Both the position numbers and the translations under genes were made by a program. A stretch of DNA of 64,000 bases. It comes from Lentzea xinjiangensis (GTDB taxonomy: Bacteria > Actinomycetota > Actinomycetes > Mycobacteriales > Pseudonocardiaceae). Below, in pieces: positions 7,885 to 16,759 of this stretch. The DNA lies in NCBI RefSeq assembly GCF_900110955.1, contig NZ_FOFR01000030.1, positions 31,930-95,929 of the forward strand, read 5' to 3'. The notes beneath the pieces are model-generated. The model worked only from the letters and a program-made list of their open reading frames with translations, was not told the origin of the DNA and did no database searches. How positions within the stretch are numbered: the first letter of the stretch is position 1; each line of letters opens with the position of its first letter.

Positions 7885-8775
7885 ATGATCCTGGGGGAAG
7901 GGGCATCCGCGGTTCTCGCTGTCATCCCGAGTCCGACTCAGGGCGTGTGGTACCTCGGACCGATCCCGCTGCGCGCCTACGCGATCTGCATCATCGCCGG
8001 CATCCTCGTCGCCGTGTGGCTCACCGAACGCCGGTGGGTCCAGCGCGGCGGCAGGCCCGGTGCCGTCATGGACATCGCGACCTGGGCGATCCCGTTCGGG
8101 ATCGTCGGCGGGCGGCTCTACCACGTCGTCACGTCCTGGCAGCCGTACTTCGGTCCCGACGGCGACCCGGTCAGGGCCCTGCACGTCTGGGAAGGCGGCA
8201 TGGGCGTCTGGGGCGCCATCGCCCTCGGCGCGCTCGGTGCCTGGATCGGTGCCAGGCGGGCCGGGGTGCGACTGCCGCCGATGGCCGATGCGGCGGCACC
8301 GGGCATCGCGCTGGGGCAAGGGATCGGCCGCCTCGGCAACTGGTTCAACAACGAGGTGCACGGCGGTCCGACAGATCTGCCGTGGGCACTGCGGATCCAC
8401 GAGTGGGACCAGTCGGCGGGGCGTGCCGTCCTGGGCCCGGACGGTCAGCCCGTCGTGCTCGGCACGTTCCACCCGGCGTTCCTCTACGAGCTGCTGTGGA
8501 ACCTCGGCGTGGCAGCGGTGGTGATCTGGGCGGACCGCCGGTTCCGGCTCGGTCACGGCCGCGCGTTCGGGCTCTACGTGGCCCTCTACACGGCGGGCCG
8601 GCTGTGGATCGAGGTGCTCCGGGTCGATCCGGCGAACGAGGTTCTCGGGCTGCGGCTGAACATCTGGACGTCCGTGCTCCTCGGGCTGGGAGCGGTGGTG
8701 TTCATCGTGCTGTCGGCGCGCCGGCGTCCCGGCCGCGACGGGGCGACGGTCCGCGAGCGCGTGGATTCGTTGTGA
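7885..8775 (+). CDS. lgt: Prolipoprotein diacylglyceryl transferase (Lgt), likely paralogue
   Basis: This 296-aa membrane enzyme would transfer diacylglycerol from phosphatidylglycerol to the lipobox cysteine of pre-lipoproteins. Lgt hallmarks are in order: 'VWYLGPIPLRAYAICIIAGI' in the first helix, GRLYHVV, EGGMGVWG, and the signature GRLGNWFNNEVHGGPTD with the conserved Asn and Glu. FHPAFLYELLWN near residue 195 and several hydrophobic helices follow. ATG 7885 is chosen because the family N-terminus begins close to it. Its position among relics, away from any cell-envelope operon, suggests an extra copy. A lipoprotein gene is present at 57015, but far away. Confidence 0.93.
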   Translation: MILGEGASAVLAVIPSPTQGVWYLGPIPLRAYAICIIAGILVAVWLTERRWVQRGGRPGAVMDIATWAIPFGIVGGRLYHVVTSWQPYFGPDGDPVRALHVWEGGMGVWGAIALGALGAWIGARRAGVRLPPMADAAAPGIALGQGIGRLGNWFNNEVHGGPTDLPWALRIHEWDQSAGRAVLGPDGQPVVLGTFHPAFLYELLWNLGVAAVVIWADRRFRLGHGRAFGLYVALYTAGRLWIEVLRVDPANEVLGLRLNIWTSVLLGLGAVVFIVLSARRRPGRDGATVRERVDSL

Positions 8776-8851
8776 CACGGCATAGTCCGCGTTGGTGACC
8801 GATGTTCCCGATCCACCACGAAGGGGCCGGTGCCCTGGTTAGCATTCGGTC

Positions 8852-9610
8852 ATGCCCACCGCTGTGATCACCGGTGCTACCTCGGGCATCGGGCTGGAGT
8901 TCGCACATCAGCTCGCGGCAAGGGGAAACGCGGTCGTGCTCGTCGCGCGGACCGGGAGCCGGCTGCGGAAGCTGGCCACGGAGATCGAAGCGGCGCACGG
9001 CGTCAAGACCGAGGTGCTCGTCGCGGACCTGGCGGACCGGACCGACGTCGACCGGGTCGCCGATGCGGCCCGGACAGCCGACACGGTGGTGAACAGCGCC
9101 GGATTCGGGCTGCGGCAACGCTTCCTGGACAACGACCTCGCCGTCGAGGAGGAGATGTTCGAGGTCATGTGCCGAGCGGTCCTCGCCGTCTGCCACGCCG
9201 CGGGCAGGGGCATGCGGGACAGGGGAGGGGGCCGGATCATCAACGTGTCCAGTGTGGCCGGGTGGCTCGCCTCCGGCACCTACTCGGCCGCCAAGTCCTG
9301 GGTCACCGTGTTCAGCGAGAGCCTCTCCGGCGAGTTCGCCGCATCGGGCGTCTCCGTCACCGCGCTGTGCCCCGGTCCCGTCCGCACCGAGTTCCACGAA
9401 CGCGCCGGGATCCCGGCCGGGGAGATCCCCGCACGGGCCTGGCTCGGCGCCGCGCGGGTCGTGCGGACGTGCTTGCGCGACACGGACAGGGGCAAGGTCC
9501 TCTCGGTACCGGGGCCGCTGTACAAGGGGATCGTGCTCGCCGCGCGCTGGATGCCCAGGCGGCTGCTGCGGCGCGGCGGAACCGCCGTCGCGAAGGCACG
9601 CCGGGCATGA
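8852..9610 (+). CDS. Short-chain dehydrogenase/reductase, first of a tandem pair
   Basis: The 252-aa protein has the TGATSGIG cofactor loop at residues 7-14, the NSAGFG strand end (usually NNAG) and the catalytic YSAAKSW with the preceding Ser-rich strand. Its PGPVRTEFHERAG segment after the active site is typical of DltE/YdfG-like SDRs that act on acyl or lipid substrates. The product begins at ATG 8852. It ends with a TGA overlapping the start of a paralogue (ATGA at 9607-9610). The two copies share most of their length, so they arose by tandem duplication. Confidence 0.9.
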   Translation: MPTAVITGATSGIGLEFAHQLAARGNAVVLVARTGSRLRKLATEIEAAHGVKTEVLVADLADRTDVDRVADAARTADTVVNSAGFGLRQRFLDNDLAVEEEMFEVMCRAVLAVCHAAGRGMRDRGGGRIINVSSVAGWLASGTYSAAKSWVTVFSESLSGEFAASGVSVTALCPGPVRTEFHERAGIPAGEIPARAWLGAARVVRTCLRDTDRGKVLSVPGPLYKGIVLAARWMPRRLLRRGGTAVAKARRA

Positions 9611-10365
9611 CCACCGCGCTGATCACCGGTGCCACGTCGGGCATCGGGCTGGAGTTCGCGCACCAGCTCGGCGCGCGCGGCCACCACCTCGTCGTCGTCT
9701 CGCCGGAGGCCGACCGCCTCGACCAGGTCTGCGCCGAGCTTGCCTCGTCGTACGGCGTCGAGACCGAGGCCTTGCTCGCCGACCTGTCGGTGCGCGAGGA
9801 CGTGGCACGTGTCGCCGAACGTGCGCGCACCGTGGACGTCGTGGTCAACAACGCCGGGTTCGGGCTGCGGAAGTGGTTCCTGGACAACGAGCGCGCCGAC
9901 GAGGAGGCCCTGCTCGACGTGCTGTGCCGGGCGGTGCTGGTCGTGAGCCACGCCGCCGGGCGGGCCATGCGGTAGCGGGGCGAGGGCACGATCGTCAACG
10001 TGGCCAGCGTCGCGGGCTGGGTCGCGGGAGGGACGTACTCGGCGGCCAAGTCGTGGGTCATCGCGTTCAGCGAGAGCCTGGCCACCGAGCTCGCCGGCAC
10101 CGGTGTCACCGTGACGGTGCTCTGCCCCGGGCTGGTGCGCACGGAGTTCCACCGGCGGTCCCGGATCAGCATCGACAAGCCCGACGCGCTGTGGCTCGAC
10201 GCGCGCAAGGTGGTGCGCGACTGCCTGCGGGACGTCGGCAAGGGCAAGGTGATCTCCGTGCCGGGCCTGATCTACAAAGGACTGGCGTGGCTCGCCAGAG
10301 TCAGCCCGCGCGGGTTCGTGCGCAGCGGCGGGAAGCTCACCGCGCATCGCCCGCCCCTGCGGTGA
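9607..10365 (+). pseudogene. Second tandem SDR copy with an in-frame stop
   Basis: The frame opens at ATG 9607, overlapping the upstream SDR stop, and encodes an SDR very like its neighbour: TGATSGIG, NNAGFG and YSAAKSW are present. At 9973-9975 a TAG interrupts the sequence 'GRAMR*RGEGTIVNVAS'; the neighbour reads 'GRGMRDRGGGRIINVSS' at that place. The frame after the stop remains open to 10365 with intact active-site Tyr and Lys. One substitution would restore a 252-aa enzyme, so the mutation is recent or a sequencing error. Confidence 0.8.
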
Positions 10366-10378
10366 CACTGGAGGATCG

Positions 10379-10905
10379 ATGAGTTCTGGGGGACACGACG
10401 GCAAGGCCGCCCGTGCCGTCGCGGCGCTGAGCGGCGCGTGCGCCCAGTACCGGGTCGCGGTGATCGGCGCGTGGGTCCTGCTCGTGCTGGCGCTCGTGAC
10501 GGCGGCCGGGGTGCTCGGCACGCCGACGGACAACGACGTGAGCCTGCCGGGCACCGACGCCCAGCTCGTGCGCGACCTGACGACGTCACCGGACGCCGCC
10601 GGCTCCACCTCGGGGCTCGTCATCGTGGTGGCGCCCGACGGACAACGGCTTCTGCAGGACGCGCTGGCGGCGACGGCGGACTCGCTGCGGCGGGCCGGGC
10701 ACGTGACGACGGTGAAGCCGCCCGCGAAGCAGGAGGGCTCGCTGTCCGGCGACGAGCGCACCGGCTGGTTCACCGTCGGCCTCGACGTCCGCAGGGCCGA
10801 ACTCACCAAACCGATGGCGCGCGCGGTCGTCCAAGCCGCCTCGCCCGCCGCGGACGCCGGTCTGCGGGTGCTGCCCGGTGGGGGAGCGATCGAAGCGCAG
10901 GCCGC
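10379..10905 (+). pseudogene. MMPL-family transporter, N-terminal fragment
   Basis: The fragment encodes one N-terminal helix ('VAVIGAWVLLVLALVTAAG') and the start of the first periplasmic domain, with the family's 'NDVSLPGTDAQLVRDL' stretch and LPGGGAIEAQAA just before the second helix would begin. MMPL proteins are RND-type lipid exporters of 700 or more residues; only about 175 remain. Near 10890-10905 the sequence passes into the 3' end of a DNA ligase gene on the other strand, so the rest has been deleted. It begins 13 bp after the SDR pair and was probably in the same operon. Confidence 0.75.
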
Positions 10906-11690
10906 GCCATGCGGAGTGGCGGAGCTGATGGCCGCTGGTCCAGGTTCGGAATGTCACTTCGCCGACCAGTTCAGGTCGCACCCAGTTCGCGGTGCGAGCG
11001 TGCTCACGCGGCACTGGGCCGTCGAAGGGGTTGATCGAGGTGGTGAGCGCAGGCGCAGGCGCAGGCGCAGGTCTCGCAGGACCTGTCCCGACATTCCGGT
11101 TCCGACGCGGCCGACGTAGAGCAGGCGGCCCTGCTCATCGTGTGCGCCGAGCAGCAACGAGCCGAGCGTCGAGGCCCGTCCACCGCTGCCGGGTGTCCAG
11201 CCGCCGATCACCACTTCCTGGCTGTTCCACAAGGGGCACTTGATCCACGAGCGTGACCGTACGCCGGGCATGTAGGTGCTGTCGGCGCGTTTGTACATCG
11301 CACCTTCGAGGCCGTACTGGCGGGCCACCTCGAGCGGCACCGTGGGATCGGTATCGGGAAAGGCCGGTGGCACCTGCACCGCGGGGTCGATACCGGGCAG
11401 ATGCAGGTCGACGAGCATCTGCCGGCGCACGAGGTAGGGCACATCGAGCAAGGACTGGCCGTCGAGGTGCAGCAGGTCGAACACGTAGTACTGCACCGGC
11501 GCCTTACTTCTGGCCCACTGTGTCGCCGGTCCACGGCGGTGCCGCCGCAGCTCGAAGTGGGGACGGCCGTCGCGGCCGACCGCGACGATCTCGCCGTCGA
11601 GCACCACGCTGTGGGAGCCGCACACCCGGCTGAGCGCTTCGAGCTCCGGGAACTGCGCGAGCAAGGGGTTGTCGTTGCGCGAGGCTGCGC
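10890..11690 (-). pseudogene. LigD-type ATP-dependent DNA ligase fragment
   Basis: On the minus strand the frame encodes 'VVLDGEIVAVGRDGRPHFEL', 'YYVFDLLHLDG', 'LEGAMYKRADSTYMPG', 'SWIKCPLWNSQEVVIGGWTP' and 'GRVGTG'. These are motifs III to V and the OB-fold start of LigD/LigC-type ligases. The lysine motif I (KxDGxR) is absent because the 5' part is replaced by another gene's fragment. A frameshift near 11045 lies at a (GGCGCA)4 repeat, and the C-terminal end continues in another frame (NWVRPELVGEVTF, RHSAWRGLR). The gene ends at the junction with the truncated MMPL gene. It cannot encode an active ligase. Confidence 0.75.
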
Positions 11691-11699
11691 AGCCCACGA

Positions 11700-11943
11700 C
11701 GTGGGGATTCGTGATGCCGGTGATGGTGTTGCCCTCGAGGGTGCCGATCCACAAAGGACCGAGGTCGCGTTCGCGTTCGGTGCCTACGCGCAGCCAGCGG
11801 CGGGTGCCGTCACCGGTGACGGCACCCGCGACCGGTAGTGCCACCCGTAGACCCGGCCGGCCGGTGATTGTGAGGCTGAACCGCGCGGCCGCCGCGCGCA
11901 GGGTGCCGTTCAACTCCTCCCGTGACGGTGCGATGCTCACATC
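11700..11943 (-). pseudogene. N-terminal fragment of an unidentified protein fused to the ligase relic
   Basis: A GTG at 11943, 12 bp after the stop of the deformylase fusion gene, opens a frame 'SIAPSREELNGTLRAAAARF', then 'LPVAGAVTGDGTRRWLRVGT' and 'GITNPHVV'. It then merges without a stop into the ligase fragment. The first 80 residues do not resemble ligases and look like the start of a different gene that once followed the deformylase gene. I do not recognise the family. Confidence 0.45.
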
Positions 11944-11954
11944 CTCGGTGGGGG

Positions 11955-13532
11955 TCAGTATTTCCAGGTGGTGCCGGTGCCGCGGTACTGCTCGACCGGG
12001 ATCGGGTCGACTCCGTCGCGCATCCGATCGGTGTACAGCAGGCCGTGCAGGTGATCGACCTCGTGGCGTACGAGGCGAGCAACACCGCGGTGGAAGACGG
12101 TGATCTTCGTGTCGCCGTCGATGGTGGTGTGCTCGACGTGGATGACGTGCGTACAGGGGACCTGGCCGCGGACGTCGAAGAAGGACAGGCACCCCTCGTA
12201 CTGCTCGTCGACCTCGCCGGCGGACTCGATGATGGTCGGGTTGAACAGGGTGATCGTCTCGCCGTCGGGGGTACGCACGATGGCGGCGGCTCGGTCGATG
12301 CCGATCTGGGGTGCGGCGATGCCCATGCCCTTACCGAACGTGTGCGCTTGGGCCACGCGCTCGGCCGCGGAGTGGAGTTCGGAGACCACGCGGCGGGCGT
12401 CCTCGGCCTCAGCCGGGAGATCGAAGCGGCGGGCGATGCGGCGCAGCGCGGGGTCGCTGTCCTGCACGATGCCGAGTGCGGCCATGACGTCGCGGGGCGA
12501 GGCCGCGGGTCCGCGCGAGGTGGTTCGGCTGCGGAAGTGCCATTCGAGCCGGTAACGGGCGTGCAGTGGGGGGTCCTCGCAGGACCAGGAGAAGGTGTGC
12601 CTCTCGCCGGTGTCGGTGCGGGTGATCGCGGTGGCGAACGGCATGGCCTGTGCGGTCATCGAGGTGTGCAGGCCCCAGACCGAGGTCGCGAGGTCGGCGG
12701 GGAAGTCCAGGCAGACCGACAGGGTGCGGGTGGGCAGCCGCACGGCGCGCTGGAACCAGTTGCCCCAGTGCGCTTCGCTGACGGTGTACTCGTACTCGAT
12801 CCAGCACGCCTCGCCTGGGTACAGCGGAAAGTGCCCGTGCTCGCCGGCGAAGAGCAGCCACACCTCTTTGAACGCGTCGCGGTCGTGGTGAGCGGTCCAG
12901 TCCATCGGGTTGGGGCGGCCGCGGCCGTGCCAGGCGTGCAGGTTGATCTCGTCCCAGGTCAGCGGGTTCTCGCTGTAGAGCTGGTTGGACCGTTCCGGGT
13001 CACCGGGATAGCGGTCGACGGAGATGCGGATCAGGTAGCGGCTGATCGGCTCGCTGCCGTGGTTGACCAGCCGGCGGCGCTGGGTGAGGCGGTAGACGCC
13101 GTCGTCATAGCGCAGCGTCGCGTCGTCGTGGTCGACCAGCAGCCCACCGGTGCCGGACTGCTGGTCGACCAGCGGTGGTGCGGGCGGCCGGGTGCGAGCG
13201 GGACGGTGGGCCTCGAAGTCGCGGAACGCGGCGTGCAGGGCACCGCCGGCGCGCAGCGCGGCCTCGGCGTGCGCGGCGAACGCCTCGGAGGGCCGCTCGG
13301 CGCCGGAGAGCACCTTGGACACGTACGAGGGGTGGTACTCCATGGCCTTGGCCAGGGCGGCGCGGGACAAGCCGCGTACGTCGCGCCAGCGTTCGAGCTC
13401 GGCGGCGAACACGTTCACCCCACCGTCGGAGTCTCCGTTCGAGTCTGCGTCCGCGGTGGCCGGGGTGGTGCCGGCCGCCGTGACGGCGGGCTGCTCGGCC
13501 GGGGTACCGGGTCCGGTCGTGCCCGTCGTCAT
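11955..13532 (-). CDS. XRE-type HTH protein fused to a peptide deformylase domain
   Basis: This 525-aa protein has three parts. A helix-turn-helix occupies about residues 40-95 (LSRAALAKAMEYHPSYVSKVLSG). A central beta-rich domain of about 220 residues is unrecognised (RRRLVNHG, ISVDRYPGD). The C-terminal 180 residues are peptide deformylase with all three motifs: GMGIAAPQIG, EGCLSF and HEVDHLHG, including the metal-binding Cys and two His. Deformylases remove the formyl group from Met at protein N-termini. ATG 13532 is chosen for its GGAGG site; an upstream start at 13589 lacks one. It is divergent from the lanthipeptide operon, so it may regulate or act on that system. The fusion is seen in the sequence; its role is inference. 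Confidence 0.88.
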   Translation of the reverse strand: MTTGTTGPGTPAEQPAVTAAGTTPATADADSNGDSDGGVNVFAAELERWRDVRGLSRAALAKAMEYHPSYVSKVLSGAERPSEAFAAHAEAALRAGGALHAAFRDFEAHRPARTRPPAPPLVDQQSGTGGLLVDHDDATLRYDDGVYRLTQRRRLVNHGSEPISRYLIRISVDRYPGDPERSNQLYSENPLTWDEINLHAWHGRGRPNPMDWTAHHDRDAFKEVWLLFAGEHGHFPLYPGEACWIEYEYTVSEAHWGNWFQRAVRLPTRTLSVCLDFPADLATSVWGLHTSMTAQAMPFATAITRTDTGERHTFSWSCEDPPLHARYRLEWHFRSRTTSRGPAASPRDVMAALGIVQDSDPALRRIARRFDLPAEAEDARRVVSELHSAAERVAQAHTFGKGMGIAAPQIGIDRAAAIVRTPDGETITLFNPTIIESAGEVDEQYEGCLSFFDVRGQVPCTHVIHVEHTTIDGDTKITVFHRGVARLVRHEVDHLHGLLYTDRMRDGVDPIPVEQYRGTGTTWKY

Positions 13533-13557
13533 CGCGCCTCCATCAGAGTTCGGTGGA

Positions 13558-13585
13558 CCGTGAGTGTGCGTGAACGCACCGTGAG
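13558..13585. promoter_or_regulatory. Palindrome between divergent starts, possible operator
   Basis: The 133-bp gap between the deformylase fusion and the RNR-like gene holds GTGCGT-GA-ACGCAC at 13566-13579. It is flanked on both sides by CCGTGAG (13558-13564 and 13579-13585). Its location 26 bp upstream of the HTH-gene start fits an autoregulatory operator that could also control the divergent operon. Confidence 0.45.
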
Positions 13586-13665
13586 TCACGTCTCAGCCTA
13601 GAGGCACACCTGCCCGGCGCGGTGTTCTGGATCTGCCCAGCATCCGATCACGGGACGAGGACGCA

Positions 13666-15438
13666 ATGTATCGCTCGACGTTCCCCACCACCCCGCACCG
13701 CGAGGCATATCTGCGCACCGGCCGGATCATTTCCGGCGGCGAGACCGTGCAGGACATGGTGACCCGCATCGTCACCGCGCTGGAACTGGCCGATGCCCGG
13801 TTCGATCCGGCCGGAGCGGAGGCGTTCGGCGAGCGGCTCGGTTGGGCGATGGACACCGAACGGATCGTGTTCTCCCCCTCGATCATGACCAACGCCGGCC
13901 GCAGTGCGGATCGGCCGCCGGCAGCGTGCACGGTCGACCTGCGCGGCGACCTCGCCGAGGTCAAGACGATCGTGGACGGCTACCACCAGGCCGGGATGGG
14001 CACAGGGTTCCTCCTCGACGGCCTCGACGACCCGGTCGGCGTGCTGCGCTACCTCAACGACATCGCCGTGGCCAGCGCGAACTGCGGAGACGGCCTGGTC
14101 GGGAACATGGCGATCCTGTCGCTGGACCACCCGCGCGCCGAGGACTTCATCGGCTGCAAGATCGGCGCCGATGCCCGCGGCGAGGCGTGGAAGTTCACCA
14201 TTGCCCTGCAGGTCACCGACGCGCAGATGCGGGCCGCGCTGAGCGCGCCTGGGCGGGAACGGCAGTTGCTGATCGCCGCGGCCGAGGCCGCGCACGCGTG
14301 CGCCGATCCGGGTCTGCTGTTCGCCGACCGGCTTGGCGACGGCAACCCGACACCGCGGGACGGTGCGTACGTCCGCACCGCTCCGTGCGCGGAGGTTGGT
14401 CTGGTGGCCGGGGAGACCTGCCAGTTCGGCTACCTCAACCTGGGCCGATTCCACACCGGCGGCGGCACCATCCCGGTCGACCTGGACGCGCTGGCCGATA
14501 CGACCCGCACACTGGTCCGGGCCTTGGACGACGCGATCGCGGCCAGCCTCCAGCGCTACCCCAATCCGTTGTCCGCTCAGGTGATGGGCGTCAACCGCAA
14601 GATCGGCGTCGGCGTGTGCGGCCTGGCCGACCTGCTGCTGGCCGCCGGACTTCCGTACGACAGCGCCGAGGCCCGGCGGCTGACGCAGGAGGTCCTGGCC
14701 CTGGTCAACTACACCTCGAAACTCGCCTCCGCCGAACTCGCCCGCGACCGCGGCGCCTGCCCTGCGGTGGGCGGCGGCCGGTCGCGCTACGCGCAGCCGG
14801 CGTTCCTGCGGCGCTTCGCCGAACTCGGCACCACCACCGTGACCCGCGGCGACTGGAACGCCCTGGCCGCCCGGATCGCCCAGACCGGGCTGCTGCGCAA
14901 CTCCTGCACGGTCGCTGTGCCGCCGACCGGCCGGTCCGCCCCGGTGGTCGGCGCCTCGACCGGGATCGAGCCGTTGGTGCGGCTGTCGGGCGACCAGCCC
15001 GGCCACCGGCGAGCCGCAGTCGTCGCCGCGCTGCAGCACGCCGGCCGCACCGACGTGCTCGGGTTCGTCGACACCTGCGGCCGCCTGCCCGCCGACCCCA
15101 CCCTGCCCGAGCGGCTGCGGGTGCTGCTGGCCACCGCCACCCAGATCAGCCCGGCCGGGCACCTGGCCATGGCCGCCGCCGTGCAGGCCTGCGTCGACGA
15201 GCCGGTGTCCGCGACCGTCCCCCTGCCCGGCACCGCCCGTGCGATCGACGTCTACGACATCTTCGCCACCGCGTTCGAGCTCGGCTGCAAGGGCATCACG
15301 GTGTCCCGACCCGCTACTCACTCTCCGTACAACACCAGCGTCGTTTCTGTAGCGTCTGGTGCACATGCCGCGATGCCCGCGGTGCTGCGACCGCTGCCGT
15401 CAGCGTGTCCGCTGCCGCCCGCGGCAAGCCCGAACTAG
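13666..15438 (+). CDS. Ribonucleotide reductase large-subunit-like protein (class II NrdJ-like)
   Basis: The 590-aa protein follows the RNR alpha fold along its length: 'SPSIMTNAGR', 'AACTVDLRGD', 'APCAEVGLVAGETCQFGYLN', 'MGVNRKIGVGVCGLADLLL', 'NSCTVAVPPTGRSAPVVGAS' with TGIEPL, and LGCKGITVSR. The three cysteines expected for the redox pair and thiyl radical are present, but the usual NPCGE reads APCAE, so the catalytic Asn is missing. There is no ATP cone. ATG 13666 follows GAGGACGCA. It is the first gene of the lanthipeptide operon (21 bp before the methyltransferase) and is divergent from the deformylase fusion. It could be a true reductase or a repurposed radical enzyme; the altered motif favours a changed substrate. 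Confidence 0.8.
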   Translation: MYRSTFPTTPHREAYLRTGRIISGGETVQDMVTRIVTALELADARFDPAGAEAFGERLGWAMDTERIVFSPSIMTNAGRSADRPPAACTVDLRGDLAEVKTIVDGYHQAGMGTGFLLDGLDDPVGVLRYLNDIAVASANCGDGLVGNMAILSLDHPRAEDFIGCKIGADARGEAWKFTIALQVTDAQMRAALSAPGRERQLLIAAAEAAHACADPGLLFADRLGDGNPTPRDGAYVRTAPCAEVGLVAGETCQFGYLNLGRFHTGGGTIPVDLDALADTTRTLVRALDDAIAASLQRYPNPLSAQVMGVNRKIGVGVCGLADLLLAAGLPYDSAEARRLTQEVLALVNYTSKLASAELARDRGACPAVGGGRSRYAQPAFLRRFAELGTTTVTRGDWNALAARIAQTGLLRNSCTVAVPPTGRSAPVVGASTGIEPLVRLSGDQPGHRRAAVVAALQHAGRTDVLGFVDTCGRLPADPTLPERLRVLLATATQISPAGHLAMAAAVQACVDEPVSATVPLPGTARAIDVYDIFATAFELGCKGITVSRPATHSPYNTSVVSVASGAHAAMPAVLRPLPSACPLPPAASPN

Positions 15439-15459
15439 CCGGAAGGCCCCGTACCGCAC

Positions 15460-16686
15460 ATGACCGCCGACATGACCACCCACGCACAACAGCTGCGTCA
15501 CTGCTTGGTCGACACGCTGGCTCAAGGCCTGACCCGGCGTGGCCTCACCCTGCCCGCGGACATCGAGCGCGCTCTGCGCACCGTGCCTCGGGACAAGTTC
15601 GTGCCCGAGATCTCGCTGGAACAGGCGTACGCCGACACCGCGGTGGTGACCAAGCGACGCCAGGACGGCACGGGCATCAGCTCGGTGTCCGCGCCGAACA
15701 TGATCACGGACATGCTGGTGCAGGCCCACGGCACGCGTGGCCTGGCGGGCGCACACGTGCTGGAGATCGGCAGTGGCGGCTACAACGCCGCGTTGCTGCG
15801 CGAACTGGTGGGCGAGTCCGGCAGCGTGACCACCGTCGACATCGACCCGGAGGTCACCGATCGCGCGCGCCGGTGCCTGGACGCCGCCGGCTACCGAGAT
15901 GTCACGGTCATGTGCGCGGACGCCGAGTACGCCGTCGAAGACGGCCGCCGCTACGACCTGATCATCGTCACCGTCGGCGCCTGGGACATCCCACCGGCGT
16001 GGATCCGGCAGCTGACCGACAGCGGCGTCCTGGTTGTCCCGCTGCGCACCTACGGCACCACTCGATCCTGGGAGCTGCGACGCAGCGGGGACCGGCTGAT
16101 CAGCCTCGGCAACATGCTCGCCGGATTCGTGCCGATGCAGGGGGCAGGCCAGCGCGAAGGCCGGAGCATTGCCCTGCACGAGCACGTCAGCCTGTGGCTC
16201 AACGAGATCGACCAGCAGGAGTTTGACGGCAGCCACCTGGACGGCGTGTTCGCGCACGAGCGCTGCGAGATTGCCAGCGGTGTGATCGTGCCCGGCGGCA
16301 GGCGTTCCGCGGACCTCGACCTGTGGCTGGCAACCCGGCTGCCGGGCTTCGCGATGATGATCTCCCAGCAGGCGGCGATCACGAGCGGGCTGGTCGGCCC
16401 GGCGTCACCGTTCGGCACTCCCGCCCTCGCGCACGGCGCGAGCCTGGCCTATCGCGGGCGGCTGCGGCCGTTGAGCGATACCGAGTTCGAGTACGTCGTC
16501 TACGGCCACGGCCCCGAGGCCGACCAGGCTGCCAGGCAGATGGCGGATCAGATCCGCGCCTGGGATACCGCAGGCCGACCGGCCCCCACGCTCCACGTGA
16601 CGCCGATCGACGCACCTGATCATCAGCTCCCGGAAGGACAGGTGCTCACCAAGCGGCACAGCCGCTTGGTGTTCGCGTGGACCTGA
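15460..16686 (+). CDS. FxLD-system methyltransferase (protein isoaspartyl methyltransferase-like)
   Basis: This 408-aa protein has a PIMT-type SAM domain: VPRDKFVPE at the start, the glycine motif 'VLEIGSGGYNAALLRELVG' near residue 102, TVDIDPE, and 'YDLIIVTVGAWDIPPAWIRQ'. A long C-terminal extension is typical of the 'methyltransferase, FxLD system' group found beside FxLD lanthipeptides. Related LanS enzymes methylate an Asp side chain in the lanthipeptide, leading to aspartimide or isoaspartate. The gene starts at ATG 15460 behind GGAAGG and precedes the precursor gene by 73 bp. The precursor core has five Asp-rich positions, which fits such a modification. The family call is strong; the modified residue is not known. 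Confidence 0.9.
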   Translation: MTADMTTHAQQLRHCLVDTLAQGLTRRGLTLPADIERALRTVPRDKFVPEISLEQAYADTAVVTKRRQDGTGISSVSAPNMITDMLVQAHGTRGLAGAHVLEIGSGGYNAALLRELVGESGSVTTVDIDPEVTDRARRCLDAAGYRDVTVMCADAEYAVEDGRRYDLIIVTVGAWDIPPAWIRQLTDSGVLVVPLRTYGTTRSWELRRSGDRLISLGNMLAGFVPMQGAGQREGRSIALHEHVSLWLNEIDQQEFDGSHLDGVFAHERCEIASGVIVPGGRRSADLDLWLATRLPGFAMMISQQAAITSGLVGPASPFGTPALAHGASLAYRGRLRPLSDTEFEYVVYGHGPEADQAARQMADQIRAWDTAGRPAPTLHVTPIDAPDHQLPEGQVLTKRHSRLVFAWT

Positions 16687-16759
16687 AAGAACCGCTCTCT
16701 CCGGCGCGGCCTCGTTCAGACGAACCGACGCCAGCCCGGAACTTCGTGGAAGGAATCCC

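Noticed and set aside
10954..12192. A 412-aa minus frame read as one ligase
   Set aside because: The first 80 residues run antisense-free but off frame through the end of the deformylase gene, the next 80 belong to another family, and the ligase part lacks motif I and shifts frame. It is a chimera of fragments.
13648..15366. A 572-aa minus frame opposite the RNR-like gene
   Set aside because: It is the mirror of a high-GC coding strand, rich in Gly, Arg, Val and His with no motif.
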